Positions 35,762 to 45,612 of a DNA stretch of 64,000 bases are shown piece after piece. Within the stretch, counting starts at the first letter, position 1. The number at the start of each line of letters is the position of its first letter. Below the pieces are notes generated by a model. It was not told the DNA's origin, did not search any database, and saw only the letters and a program-made list of their open reading frames with translations. The translations under genes and the position numbers were made by a program. This stretch comes from Sipunculus nudus (lineage: Eukaryota; Annelida; Sipuncula; Golfingiida; Sipunculidae), in contig CM049316.1 of NCBI GenBank assembly GCA_026874595.1, forward strand, positions 53,821,676-53,885,675, given 5' to 3'.

Positions 35762-37454
35762 TAACTAGAGATCAACAATCACCCAGTGTTCACAAAAGAA
35801 ACCTCCCCCTTGCCTGCAGCTCCAATATATATACATATATAATTTCAGACTAACTGCACACAATTTACAAAAAAAAAATGGTGGAGTGGTTGTTACATGG
35901 TACAGAATAGAGATAATTAGTGATCAGGTTATAAAATGGCGGCTTACTAGTCATAATATCTATAAATAGGTCTCTTGATCATTCAGCTGCCAGCTTCTGG
36001 ATAGGTAATCTTTATTTACTGGTACTTGTAAAGAGGAATCCACTTAACACACTTGTGACCCATACTGTTAATAGTATCTTAATGGACTTGTTCCTTGTTC
36101 ACATTGTAACTTGCGTTATATCATAAATACAGTGTTAGGATAAAGGAAGTAATTATTTTTGTATTATTTAATGATATATGGAGTGAAATAATCGAAATTC
36201 CTCTATCATATATAATTGTTATTCTTTAATATTCAGCAGCAAATTTCTCAGTGTTTGTTTTGTTTGGCTGATGAATTAATTGGGTAGATATATATCAGAG
36301 GTTCTAATGCTTGATAGCATATCTTTCAAATCACCAGAGACATTTAAAGATATATGCGTAATGTAATTATTAGCCAAGAGCGAGGGGAAAGATCCTTGAT
36401 TCATAATATGGTTGCAGGTACAGATGTGGCATGGACAGAATGCCTGTACAAAAATAATTTGACACTTTGCAGATAAATGTGCTTGGTGTGAATTAAATTC
36501 TTATTATTATTAGTCAACTTACTGACTCATTGAAACAGTTTTAAGACCTGATATATAACTATTGATTTCCACTTTCTAAATTTATGAACCTAGTTATATC
36601 CCTCAGGTTTAGTGTCATATTATACAGAAGTTGCCTACACTGTTCCATGCTAATTTTCTTGTACAGCCTAAGTTTGTAAAAATAACGTATTCACCCAGCT
36701 CTAACTGCATTAACTGAAGGTTACTTCTCTGTTGCCTATATACTGATGACATACTGGCACTTCTTACCCAAAGCTTGGTCACAAATGACAATATCATTTT
36801 TAGCTCGACTGCCTTTCACAGTTTCAGTCTTTGTCAATTTTTTATCCCTTTTGTCTGTCCCTCCAACTACTGTTAGCAGTCTTAAAATTGTACACTTGAG
36901 ATGTAGAAGTTGTAACTGGAAATCCAGACAGGTCCTGGTGAAATAACCTTCAGAACTCGGAGTGACTGATATTTTGTAAGCCTCATGATGAAAAAAATGA
37001 GTCTGTTGCTCAAAATGATGGCGCTACAAACCACATTTTTTCTTTAAATATGTTGGTAAATTTTGTACCACTGTTAGAGATAAGCCAAGCATACAGCTAG
37101 TATGTGTTGAAACAGAAATATAGAAAAAACTTGTCTCATACACACCAATATATGTCACCATTCAAAGTGTAAAAAAAAATCAATTTGAACACTTCAAAAT
37201 GTCTCAGTCATAAATGTGATACATGAGGATAAAGTTATTTATAGAGCTGAAATTTTCTTTAGTAAAATCAGTCTGTGCTGAATATAAACTTTACTTTATA
37301 TATCCAGACTTTTCAGAAGAATAAAGTCATGAAGGTGATGTTGTATTATTTATTGACTCACATGTTCACAAAGTTGATAATTATTAAAACAAAGGGGTAA
37401 ATCTATAAAGTCTTCATTCATTTCACTACCTCTTTATAATATGCCTGTGTAAGA
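35762..37454. other. Intron 2 of gene B; no gene seen
   Basis: AT-rich intronic sequence without recognisable exons. Confidence 0.5.
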
Positions 37455-38104
37455 TGAGTCATATTATGGTATAGGCAATTTTTGTCTGTCCATTAACCTT
37501 TTGAGTAGCTATCTTGACTCTCTATGGATTTGATGGATTTTCATGAAACTAGCCATAAATATTTACCAATAGAATTATACCTAAGTTTAATTCTTGGCAA
37601 AATCCATGCAGAGGTCACCAGGCTTTTTTTTGTGTTGTCAGAAGATCATCTACAAAGAATATGATAGATTTTAATGAAATGCACTATAAATGATAAAAAA
37701 AGAAAAATTGTATATTTTCTCTGAATTTGATGCTCTGCAAAATCCACACATATTTAATGAAGTCAGAGGTGACCAGACCTTGGTTTCGCTGAGATGACTT
37801 ACTAGGAATTTGATGGATGAAACACACAGATATTTACCAATAAAGTTTCTCACTTGATTTCAGTTTTAGACAGTATTCATGTATATGCAATTATGTCAGA
37901 GATCTCCTGACTTCTTTGTGGTATTCCTATGATATATAGAAATTTGATGGGTTTCAATGAAATTCAGCATGGATCTTTAACTAATACAGTATCAAAGTAA
38001 CTCAAGTCGCATTTACTACAAAATCTGTGCATATTTAATGAGTTCAAAGGTCAAAGAAATGCAATGGGTATATTATGCACACTTGCAGTGCTCTTGTTTT
38101 ATAT
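37455..38104 (+). mobile_element. Tandem-core repeat element, probably HINE-like
   Basis: It starts near 'catattatggtataggcaat' and contains about three units of 165-190 bp, each with 'ttgatggattttcatgaaa', 'atatttaccaata' and 'aaaatcc(a/c)...atttaatga' phrases. It ends near 'gggtatattatgcacacttg'. The minus-strand copy at 1-395 shares these phrases. Start and end share TATTATG in a partly inverted context. No coding function. Confidence 0.6.
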
Positions 38105-38239
38105 GTCATGCACAGATAGTGTTAGGTGCCTTGACTTTGATTCATTAAGAAACCTACAGTCTTTTTGATGATATTTTAATGTATCTATTCTTATCTGTTA
38201 AGACAACTTTAATAAAGGTCAGTTCTGTTATCTTTTCAG

Positions 38240-38292
38240 ATACAAAGGAGTCCAAGCTATGATACAGATCCAAGACATCTGACCTCAGCAAG
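38240..38292 (+). CDS. Gene B, coding exon 3
   Basis: A short 53-bp exon with acceptor atcttttcag and donor gtagga, encoding IQRSPSYDTDPRHLTSA plus two bases (AG). It enters in phase 0, as exon 2 requires, and leaves in phase 2, as exon 4 requires. The RSPSYDTDP stretch could be a proline-directed phosphosite (inference). Other small exons in the following 14.3-kb intron, which holds the Ty3 element, cannot be excluded. Confidence 0.7.
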
Positions 38293-38581
38293 GTAGGACC
38301 AAACTGCTGTAAAATACAAACTGTAACAAGTGCAATGTAATGTAAAAGACTGAGAACAATTTATGACAGTGATTCCTCCAGCAGTGATGTTGAACTCAAG
38401 TCCAATTTTTTAGGGACTTTAACTCAGACTTTGACTTGATGGCCCTGGAATCGGACTTGCACTCAGACTTCGATGGTGCGGCTTACTGAGACACTTGCCT
38501 GAACCTTTAGTGGAAGGAGAGGTTCCTCTATCATTTTAGTTAATTTATATATGTATCATGGATGGTAATATACTGAAATAA

Positions 38582-39693
38582 TTGTATCCACCAAAACAAA
38601 GTTATGCAGACTTTTTTATGGGGTTCCACCTCTGCTGCGGTGGCGGTGTTTGTTTCTGGGGACTCCTCTGAGACCCTTGGACTGATCTTTGCGAAACCTG
38701 GCATATTTATTTGCTCAATCATGTAGTTGTGCCTAGCAAAGACAAGTAGTGCTACCTGCAGTCCTTTTTGTGCAGTATGAATCTGGGTGTCTCTGTGATA
38801 ACGGCCTATATCTCAGAAGTGGTTCAATGTTTTGGGCTGAAACTTGAAAATGTCAATAGATCTTGGATACCTCCATCTCATACTCAAGACTAGTTACACC
38901 ATCTGCAGTGGCTTTTGAGTGGCTTCCATCTGTACATTTGCTTTTGGTGTTAAATGCTCCTATCTCAGGAGTGGTTCAATGTACTGGTCTGAAATTTGGC
39001 ATGTCCATCCATCTTGGAGAGTTATATTGTAGACCAGACAGGTGGCACCACCTACCTTCCCATTTTCATTGTATACATTGATGACCTTTCCTCAGGATTG
39101 GTTTGTGGTTTTGAGCTGAAATTGTGCATGTCCATTGATCTTGGATACATCATCTTGTTCTAAAGACAGGTGGCACCACCTACCTTCCCGTTTTCATAGA
39201 ATACATTGATGCCCTTTCCTCAGAGATGTTTGCTGTATTGGCCTGAAATTGTTCATGTTCATAGATCTTAGATACCTCCATCTTGTATTCAAGACTTGTG
39301 GCGCCATCTGCAATTGTTTTTGCTAAGTGTCTATCAGTCCCTTTGCTTTGGGTAAAAATCACTCATATCTCAGGAGTGGATGGATGTATCAGCCTGAAAA
39401 TTTGCATGTTTATCTGTCTTGGATCACTTTACTGTAGACTAGACAGGTGGTGCCACCTTAAGGTATACATTGATGCACTTTGTCTCAGTAGTGGATTGGT
39501 GTCTTTGCCTGAAATTTTACATGGTGTGTATCCATCTGTAGATCTGTTTTGGTGACAGTTGCACATGTATGAGAAGTTTAATTTGTATCACTGATGCCAC
39601 ATGTTATATGTCAGGATCATTCAATGCCTTACTTTACTCATGCCTCTGTGATAAGGCGGATGCACAGTCCCTTGTTGACAGCCTGTATTCTAG
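38582..39693 (+). mobile_element. HINE-like element, diverged copy of 1661-3388
   Basis: It starts TTGTATCCACCAAAACAAAG, as at 1661, and ends AAGGCGGATGCACAGTCCC, TTGTTGACAG, TGTATTCTAG, matching the hairpin and CTAG end at 3345-3388. The core has shorter units (about 140 bp) with 'atctcaggagtgg', 'cctgaaatttggcatgtcca' and 'gacaggtggcaccacct'. It lies in intron 3 of gene B. The short frames within it are not genes. Confidence 0.72.
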
Positions 39694-42029
39694 CTGTTTG
39701 GTGCACTGGTCGATATTCACTGAGTGTTTGAAAAAGGAGAGTTCATTATAAAATATATCTTACCATGAGTGGAAACTTTAATTTCCATAACTCTACAGAA
39801 ATTTATGGAAAATTAATGTATGAAATAGCAGATAGTTTTGGACACATGGAATGTACAAATGAGGTCAAAGACTTTTTGTTTTAGTATTATATCTATTGAT
39901 AAACACTGTATGATTTATACCATTTGCTGTGTAACAGGAGGTATAACCCTACTAAGGTTTATCGGAACATTGTATTATAAAGGTATGCTGTTGTAACTGC
40001 CCTTCATTGGAAAGTCTATATGATTAAGGTAGTTTGTTGTTAACATTACTGAAACATTCTAACCCACCAAGTAAATTCATTGTGTTCCTTATGTTGAACT
40101 AGTAAACATGTGTTTCTATTGAGAGATGCATCAATAGACATGCTGGTTCATTGTATAGAGATTGAACATGAATACACAGAAAAGTCAGTTCACTCGATAT
40201 GAGGTACTTTTCTGTGTAGTCATTTCTGTAGCATGTGATATACATATAGACACACTAACCCTCTGGTCACTTTCTCTAGGACCTAAAGTGAAGGCTTTTG
40301 GCATTTTATATACAGTGAATTGGCACCACTAGTAGGTTGGTAATATGCTTTGGCAGGACAGTAAACAGATCCATTAGTATGTAGTTTTATAACATAACTA
40401 CTGTACTAGTACTCATAGTGTGAGAGTCCTGGTCCCGGTGGTGCTGTTACTGGACTTTATTCTTCTAGCTTTACTACTAAGTGACTTCATAATGTATGAT
40501 GACCAGAATGAAAAGACGTACGGTAATGTTATTTTGATATGTGTTCTACAGAGAATATGATACAGATGCTTTCATTTTGAAAACTACACTTCAGTAACTC
40601 ACTTATACTCATATGCAGTGGTGTCAAGAATATTAACATGCTACAGAAGGAATAATAACATCTCTCTCTTTCTCTCTCTCTGTTTCAGTGAGAGTGTATT
40701 TATGTGTAACAAGAGTCAATATCATTATGATGGATTTTCAAGTCAGATTATGTAATGACTGCAACAAAATAATGTACTTGGATGATGTGACTTTTCCTAA
40801 GTTTCCAGTCAGCCTCATCAATTAACTTGTTAAGTTGATGAAATTTACATCAAGTGAGCTAACTTTAAAGGCTATCTAGTTTAACAGCCAGGCAGACATT
40901 GAGTGCACAGATTTCAGCAGAACTTTACCGTCTTTCCCTATAGATAATCTGCACCCCTAAATAGAGCTACGGTTTTAGGGGAAAACCTATATATATATAG
41001 TAGTCACCGAATATTTACTGATTTGTTCGCAGTTAACTTTGCCATTCAGGCAACAAGTCTTGGAGACTGTTCTTAACTTTATAATTATATATGATTCCTG
41101 TGCTGATGGCAATATTTTGGACCTAGATTCGATGTTACGGTATTAACATATAGGCTGGATTGGGGTTGCATTAGCTCTAAAGTGCAGGTGGCAATGTCAA
41201 TGGTCTTAAGGAAACAGTCGAAGGCACTCAGCAGCTTCCGATCGGCCAAGTCATAACATCGCAGGGTCAGTCACAACAATTATTTTCACGAGTAACTCCT
41301 GTACCACACTTTTCCACACAGTTTTCTGCATAATTCAGGTAATCATTAAAAATCTTGCGGTTAATTATTAAAAACCCTGCAACCATCCACTTCCCAACGC
41401 AAATCATTGTTAAAGTTGAAGCAAAACTTCATTTTCCCTGCTGAAATTTTTCTTATGTTGCTCAAACACCCAGATTGATTGATGTGGATGGTCATTGGTC
41501 AAATCAATCACATGGTGGGGAATTCCAGCAATTTGCATAGGATTCATGAATGACTGAGTATGGCCTGAGTCTGCCCTGCAAGGCAGTGTTCATCACAGGT
41601 TTCACCTGCAGCTTGGGTCACATTTTTTGTTAAGATGAGGCTGTAAGTCAGTCTTTCACTTTAAGAATATTGGTGATCAGTTAAGTTCACTGATCAACCA
41701 TATTTTAGTTCAATATGCAGTTAAAGGGACATAATCATGCCAATTCTTTCACATTTCAGTTCAGTTTTGCTTTATACAAAAGTTTCCCAGCAGAACCATC
41801 ACAGCCCACAGACTCATTTCACTGCGTGCAGCTTTTTAACACCTTGTTATAACCCTGCTTGTTGGTAAACACAGTAAACATATGTCTGTCCATAACAAGG
41901 CCACGTAACTGTAGGTCTAATTAAGAGGGGTATAACCCAGTGTGTAAGGCAGCAGGAGCATGTAATATTTTTTTTTTGCCACGACAGTCATGGCATCTCC
42001 TGATTGACATGTGTTCCAGATCCGCACTG
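39694..42029. other. Intron 3 of gene B, 5' part; no gene seen
   Basis: Unremarkable intronic sequence. It includes a CT-rich run (40664-40682) and a near-palindrome, TCATCAATTAAC, loop, GTTAAGTTGATGA (about 40816-40842), resembling an HNF1-type dyad. Confidence 0.5.
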
Positions 42030-42034
42030 CACAT
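42030..42034 (+). repeat. Target-site duplication CACAT (left)
   Basis: CACAT immediately precedes the left LTR and is repeated directly after the right LTR at 49410-49414. A 5-bp duplication is usual for Ty3/gypsy integration. Confidence 0.92.
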
Positions 42035-42184
42035 TGTTATGATGCATGAAACACGGAACAAGACAGCCGGTTACACAATGCTTTATTGCCGCCAAGATCT
42101 AGGTCAAGATATAGGTCAGGGAGCATAGAGTAAATAACTTGCCTAAAAGTCGGCCTGTATAAAAGTCGGCCTAACTCCACAACA
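42035..42184 (-). repeat. 3' LTR, 150 bp
   Basis: On the plus strand it reads TGTTATGATGCATGAAACAC to ...CTAACTCCACAACA, with TG...CA ends. Three substitutions distinguish it from the right LTR. A possible TATA-type TATAAAAG occurs in plus orientation only, so promoter elements on the element's own strand are not obvious. Confidence 0.95.
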
Positions 42185-42196
42185 TCTTCCTCTTTC
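42185..42196 (-). other. Polypurine tract
   Basis: On the minus strand GAAAGAGGAAGA lies immediately before the 3' LTR, where plus-strand DNA synthesis would be primed. Confidence 0.8.
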
Positions 42197-42315
42197 AGTA
42201 TGCTGCTCTATGAGAGCAGTGTATAGCAATTAGTCCAAGCGTATTCAGTTCTTGAGATGTTCGCTTACTTAAAATCTTGTTAACATCAAAGATAATACTA
42301 ACACAGTACTTACAT

Positions 42316-43335
42316 TCAGAACAGAGTCTTTACCTGCACACCGGCTTTTGTTTTATAATCTAAATCATGAGGGGAGAAGTTACCAGCTTCATACTTTGCT
42401 GGAGGTTTAGAGACACGACCATATCGGGTCACAGCCGTACGGGTCTTCGGTGTTGTTATAAGATCTTTATCTTTGTGCTGACTAGACTGGGCAGTTGCCT
42501 TCGGTGATGCTGGAGGAGCAACATTCTCGGCTGTTGCTTCGGATGCACTGGGCTGACTAGATGGAACACAATCTGGTTCGATCACATCTGCGGATGATGA
42601 TGGAGTTTGCGTGGTTTTACGCGTATCTCTCAGATGGATCCGGTTTCGTCTGTATTGCTTATCTCCAATTTTCACCATGTAACTTCTTGGCGCGACTTGT
42701 GAGTGTATTATACCTGAAACCCACGGAGAGTTTCCAACCTGTGGTTTTATCTTAGCACGTACTCGCTGTCCAACGATCAGTTGTGGCAGTGGTTTCACGG
42801 AGTGGTCATGCCACTGTTTCGCCTTTTGCCTCTTGCGTACTTGATTATCCGGCACATCCTCCACTACTTTAGGGTGGTATAAAATGTCTTTGCATGGTAG
42901 GAAGGAACGAGTACGTCTTGACATCAGACGCTGTGCTGGAGAGCTGGTCATTCCTGGTGTAGGGGTGTTTCTCCATTCCAGCAGTGCTTTGTGTTCGTCA
43001 CCGTTGTCTTTTCCTGCCTTTTTCACTAGACCTTTAGCAATCTTAACTGCAGATTCTGCTTTACCATTTGATCTACTATGGTATGGACTTGATGTAAGGT
43101 GTTCGAAGTCCCATTTACGTGTGAACTCTGAGAATTCCTGTGACGAATAGTTTGGCCTGTTGTCGGTTAGCAGAGTCTGTGGTATACCATGAGTAGCAAA
43201 TGTCTGCTTCATGATTTCGATGAGTGTCTTTGATGTTTCATCTTTAAGGAAGCTCATCTCAATGTAGTCCGAATAAAGGTCTACTATCACACAATAATGT
43301 TCACTATTGACTTGAAAGCAGTCACTGGCTACTAC
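42316..43335 (-). pseudogene. Ty3 pol: integrase core and C-terminal domain
   Basis: The open part (43290-42316, 324 codons) contains the second and third acidic residues of the DDE triad (TLLTDNRPNYSS and GKAESAVKIAK), followed by a GPY/F-like module (VGQRVRAKIKPQVG...SYMVKIGDKQYRR). The first catalytic Asp (ASDCF) lies upstream, between the in-frame TAA at 43336-43338 and the first ATG at 43290. The stop separates this core from the zinc-binding domain in the same frame. The residue after the second acidic Asp-Asn is Arg, where Gly is usual. The C-terminus is polar and Ser/Thr-rich, ending VKTLF. Confidence 0.92.
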
Positions 43336-44058
43336 TTACCATGGTGCCTTTGGCAAGGGATGTGTCATGAGTGGTTCCTTCACTTGTGCTGGCTGATTCT
43401 CTTGGCATATTTCACAACTCTGCACCTCTTCAACGAGTTCGTTGTGCATACGAGGCCAGTACATTATGTCTCTAGCGGTATTGGTTGTGTATTGGATTCC
43501 CATATGAGATGCATGTGCGCGCTTTCTCATTTCACGACGCATAATAGTTGGTATTATAACACGCGTTCCACGGAAGACTATTCCATCTTGGGTCACCAGT
43601 TGGTCTCTGTACGACCAATACTCTCGGATACACAATGGTACCTGTCCTTTATCCAAGGGCCAGCCAGTGCGGATGACTTCCATCAATGTCTGCAATGTCT
43701 GATCTAGTGCCGTCGCTTTCTTGATTTTCTCAAGTCTGGGATCCGACACGAAGAGAGTTGGTTCAATATTCTCAAGCTCTGTTTTGAGATTATGCTCCTG
43801 TTGCAAAGAGTAGACTAAGTAATCAGGAGTTTGCTCAGTCACTTGAGTTGTCGGTAATGCTGCACGTGACAGGGTATCACTCACATACATTTCCGGGCCT
43901 GGCTGGTACTCTACTTGTAGTGGGTACTTTTGTAGTCGAAGCTGCATTCGTTGAAGGCGTTTCGGGCTAACTAGAATGGGTTTGCCGAAAATGTTTGTGA
44001 GAGGTTTATGATCTGTGCGTACACGGATCTTGTCACGCCCGACTAGGTACTGTTCAAA
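43336..44058 (-). pseudogene. Ty3 pol: RNase H end and integrase zinc-binding domain
   Basis: The region runs from the TGA at 44059 to the TAA at 43336, in one frame. It holds the end of RNase H (RVRTDHKPL), the linker YQPGPEMYVSDTLSRA with the Asp of the tether region, and the HHCC zinc finger of integrase (HASHMG...CEICQ). The last residues before the stop are LPKAPW, which is where the catalytic core normally begins. Confidence 0.92.
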
Positions 44059-45160
44059 TCACTGAGTGGCGAATACTATTGCCAAGCACTCTTTCTCGAA
44101 TCGTGCGTAGTTTCTTTCAGTGGGAGTAAGTGCTCGTGATGCTAATGCCACTGGGTATCCATTCTGAGTTAGCACTGCACCCAAACCGACCTCTGAACTA
44201 TCTGACTCGATGGTGACTTCCTTGTTGACATCATAATACCGAAGAACTGTGTGGTTCACTACAAGTTCTTTGATCTTGTTAAATGCTGCTTCATGATGTG
44301 GTAGCCATTGAAAGAAAGCGTCTTTGTCACACAGTCGCCGCAGAGGTTCTCCTGCTGTGCTCAAGTCTGTGAGGAACTTGGAGAGATAGGTCGCCATGCC
44401 TAGAAGGCGCTGTACGCCTTGAACATCAGTTGGACGCGGCATGTCAACTATTGCCTTAACCTTCTCTGGGTCTGGGGATAGTCCTTTGGCACTGAAGACA
44501 TGACCCATATACGTGACACTCTGCTGTTTGTACCTGAGCTTGGTAGCATTGAGTTTCGACTTTCTTTGTTTGCATCTATTGAGCAGAGCATAGAATGCTT
44601 GATCATGAGAAGCTTCAGCCTCAGCTTCTGTCTCTCCAGTACTGTAGACCAAAATGTCATCGGCGATGACTGCTATATTCTCAAGACCTTCTAGGTTTTC
44701 GTTGAGCCGGCGCTGGAACTCCTCCGGTGCCGACGATATTCTGAACGGCATCTGTAACCATCGATACCTTCCATAAGGCGTCCAGAAAGTGGTGAGGTAA
44801 CTCGAGGGTTCGTCGAGAAGGACTTGCAGAAATCCATCTTTTGCGTCCACCACAGAGAATATTTTGGTGTTTTTCAGCCTTGGAGCATTTTCTTCCACTG
44901 TGGGGATTGGATAGTGATTGCGTTTGATTGCTTTGTTTAGGTTGTGTGGATCAAGGCAAATCCGAATCTTGTTTGGCTTCTGTATCACAACCATGTTGAC
45001 AACCCACTTCTGACACCATGTTACTAATCCATTTGGAGGGTTCTGTGACTGATGCGATAATGCCATTAGCCTGCATGCTATCAAGTTTTGCCGTGAGACG
45101 ACTACTTACAGGGATCAGGACACTCCGACTTGTGTTCTGGACTGGAATCATAGTATTGTC
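44059..45160 (-). pseudogene. Ty3 pol: reverse transcriptase and RNase H
   Basis: Two frames cover the domain. The upstream part (45151 to about 45000) reads through the fingers region, and the downstream part (45084-44059) holds RICLDPHNLNKAI, the catalytic VDAKDGFLQV, the second motif VIADDILVYS (Ala before the Asp pair), and RNase H residues (IESDSSEVGLGAVL, ERNYARFEKECLA). They are joined by a 25-bp insertion (44998-45022 or equivalent positions) that shifts the frame. RNase H is then cut by TGA at 44059-44061. A plus-strand frame across this part is a shadow. Confidence 0.93.
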
Positions 45161-45601
45161 TCACTCGATATGGTAAAGTCCAGGCAACTTACCTAAACCT
45201 GTAAACACATCTTTATAGTCATTCAAGATTTTGGCCTTGGTTAGTCCTGCAGTCTGAGTATCTGAGATTGAATGTACCAGGCACTCATCAGCAAACTGCA
45301 TTAAACCTAGAGCTTCTGCTGCTCTGCCTGAGAGCAGTGAGGCTTGAGCCTGCTCTAATATCTCAAAATGTATTTTCTTTGAGATATCTTTAAAGCTACA
45401 TTTCAGTGTGATCATTCCAATTGGCAGAATGGTGGATCCATCATATAGCTTTAACTTGGTTGCTGAAGGTTTCGGGGGTAGATCAGTGAGTTTCTTATAA
45501 TCTCCCAGTGTCATGGTGCTGCATGTAGCTCCCAAGTCAAGTTGAAAGTGAAGTGTTTCAGTTTTGTCACCTGTTGGTGTTTGCACTGATAGTTCTGCCA
45601 T
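45161..45601 (-). pseudogene. Ty3 pol: aspartic protease
   Basis: A 146-codon frame from ATG at 45601 to TGA at 45161. The protease signature reads FQLDLGATCSTM. The usual Asp-Thr/Ser-Gly is Asp-Leu-Gly here, so the catalytic motif lacks its hydroxyl residue. A second conserved block (AEALGLMQF) resembles the C-terminal flap region. The stop is in the same frame as the following RT fragment, three codons on. The gag junction is lost because the HINE-like insertion starts 12 bp upstream of the ATG. Confidence 0.85.
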
Positions 45602-45612
45602 GTACTATGTTT

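Noticed and set aside
42561-44694. Plus-strand frames over the retrotransposon
   Set aside because: Antisense shadows of pol.
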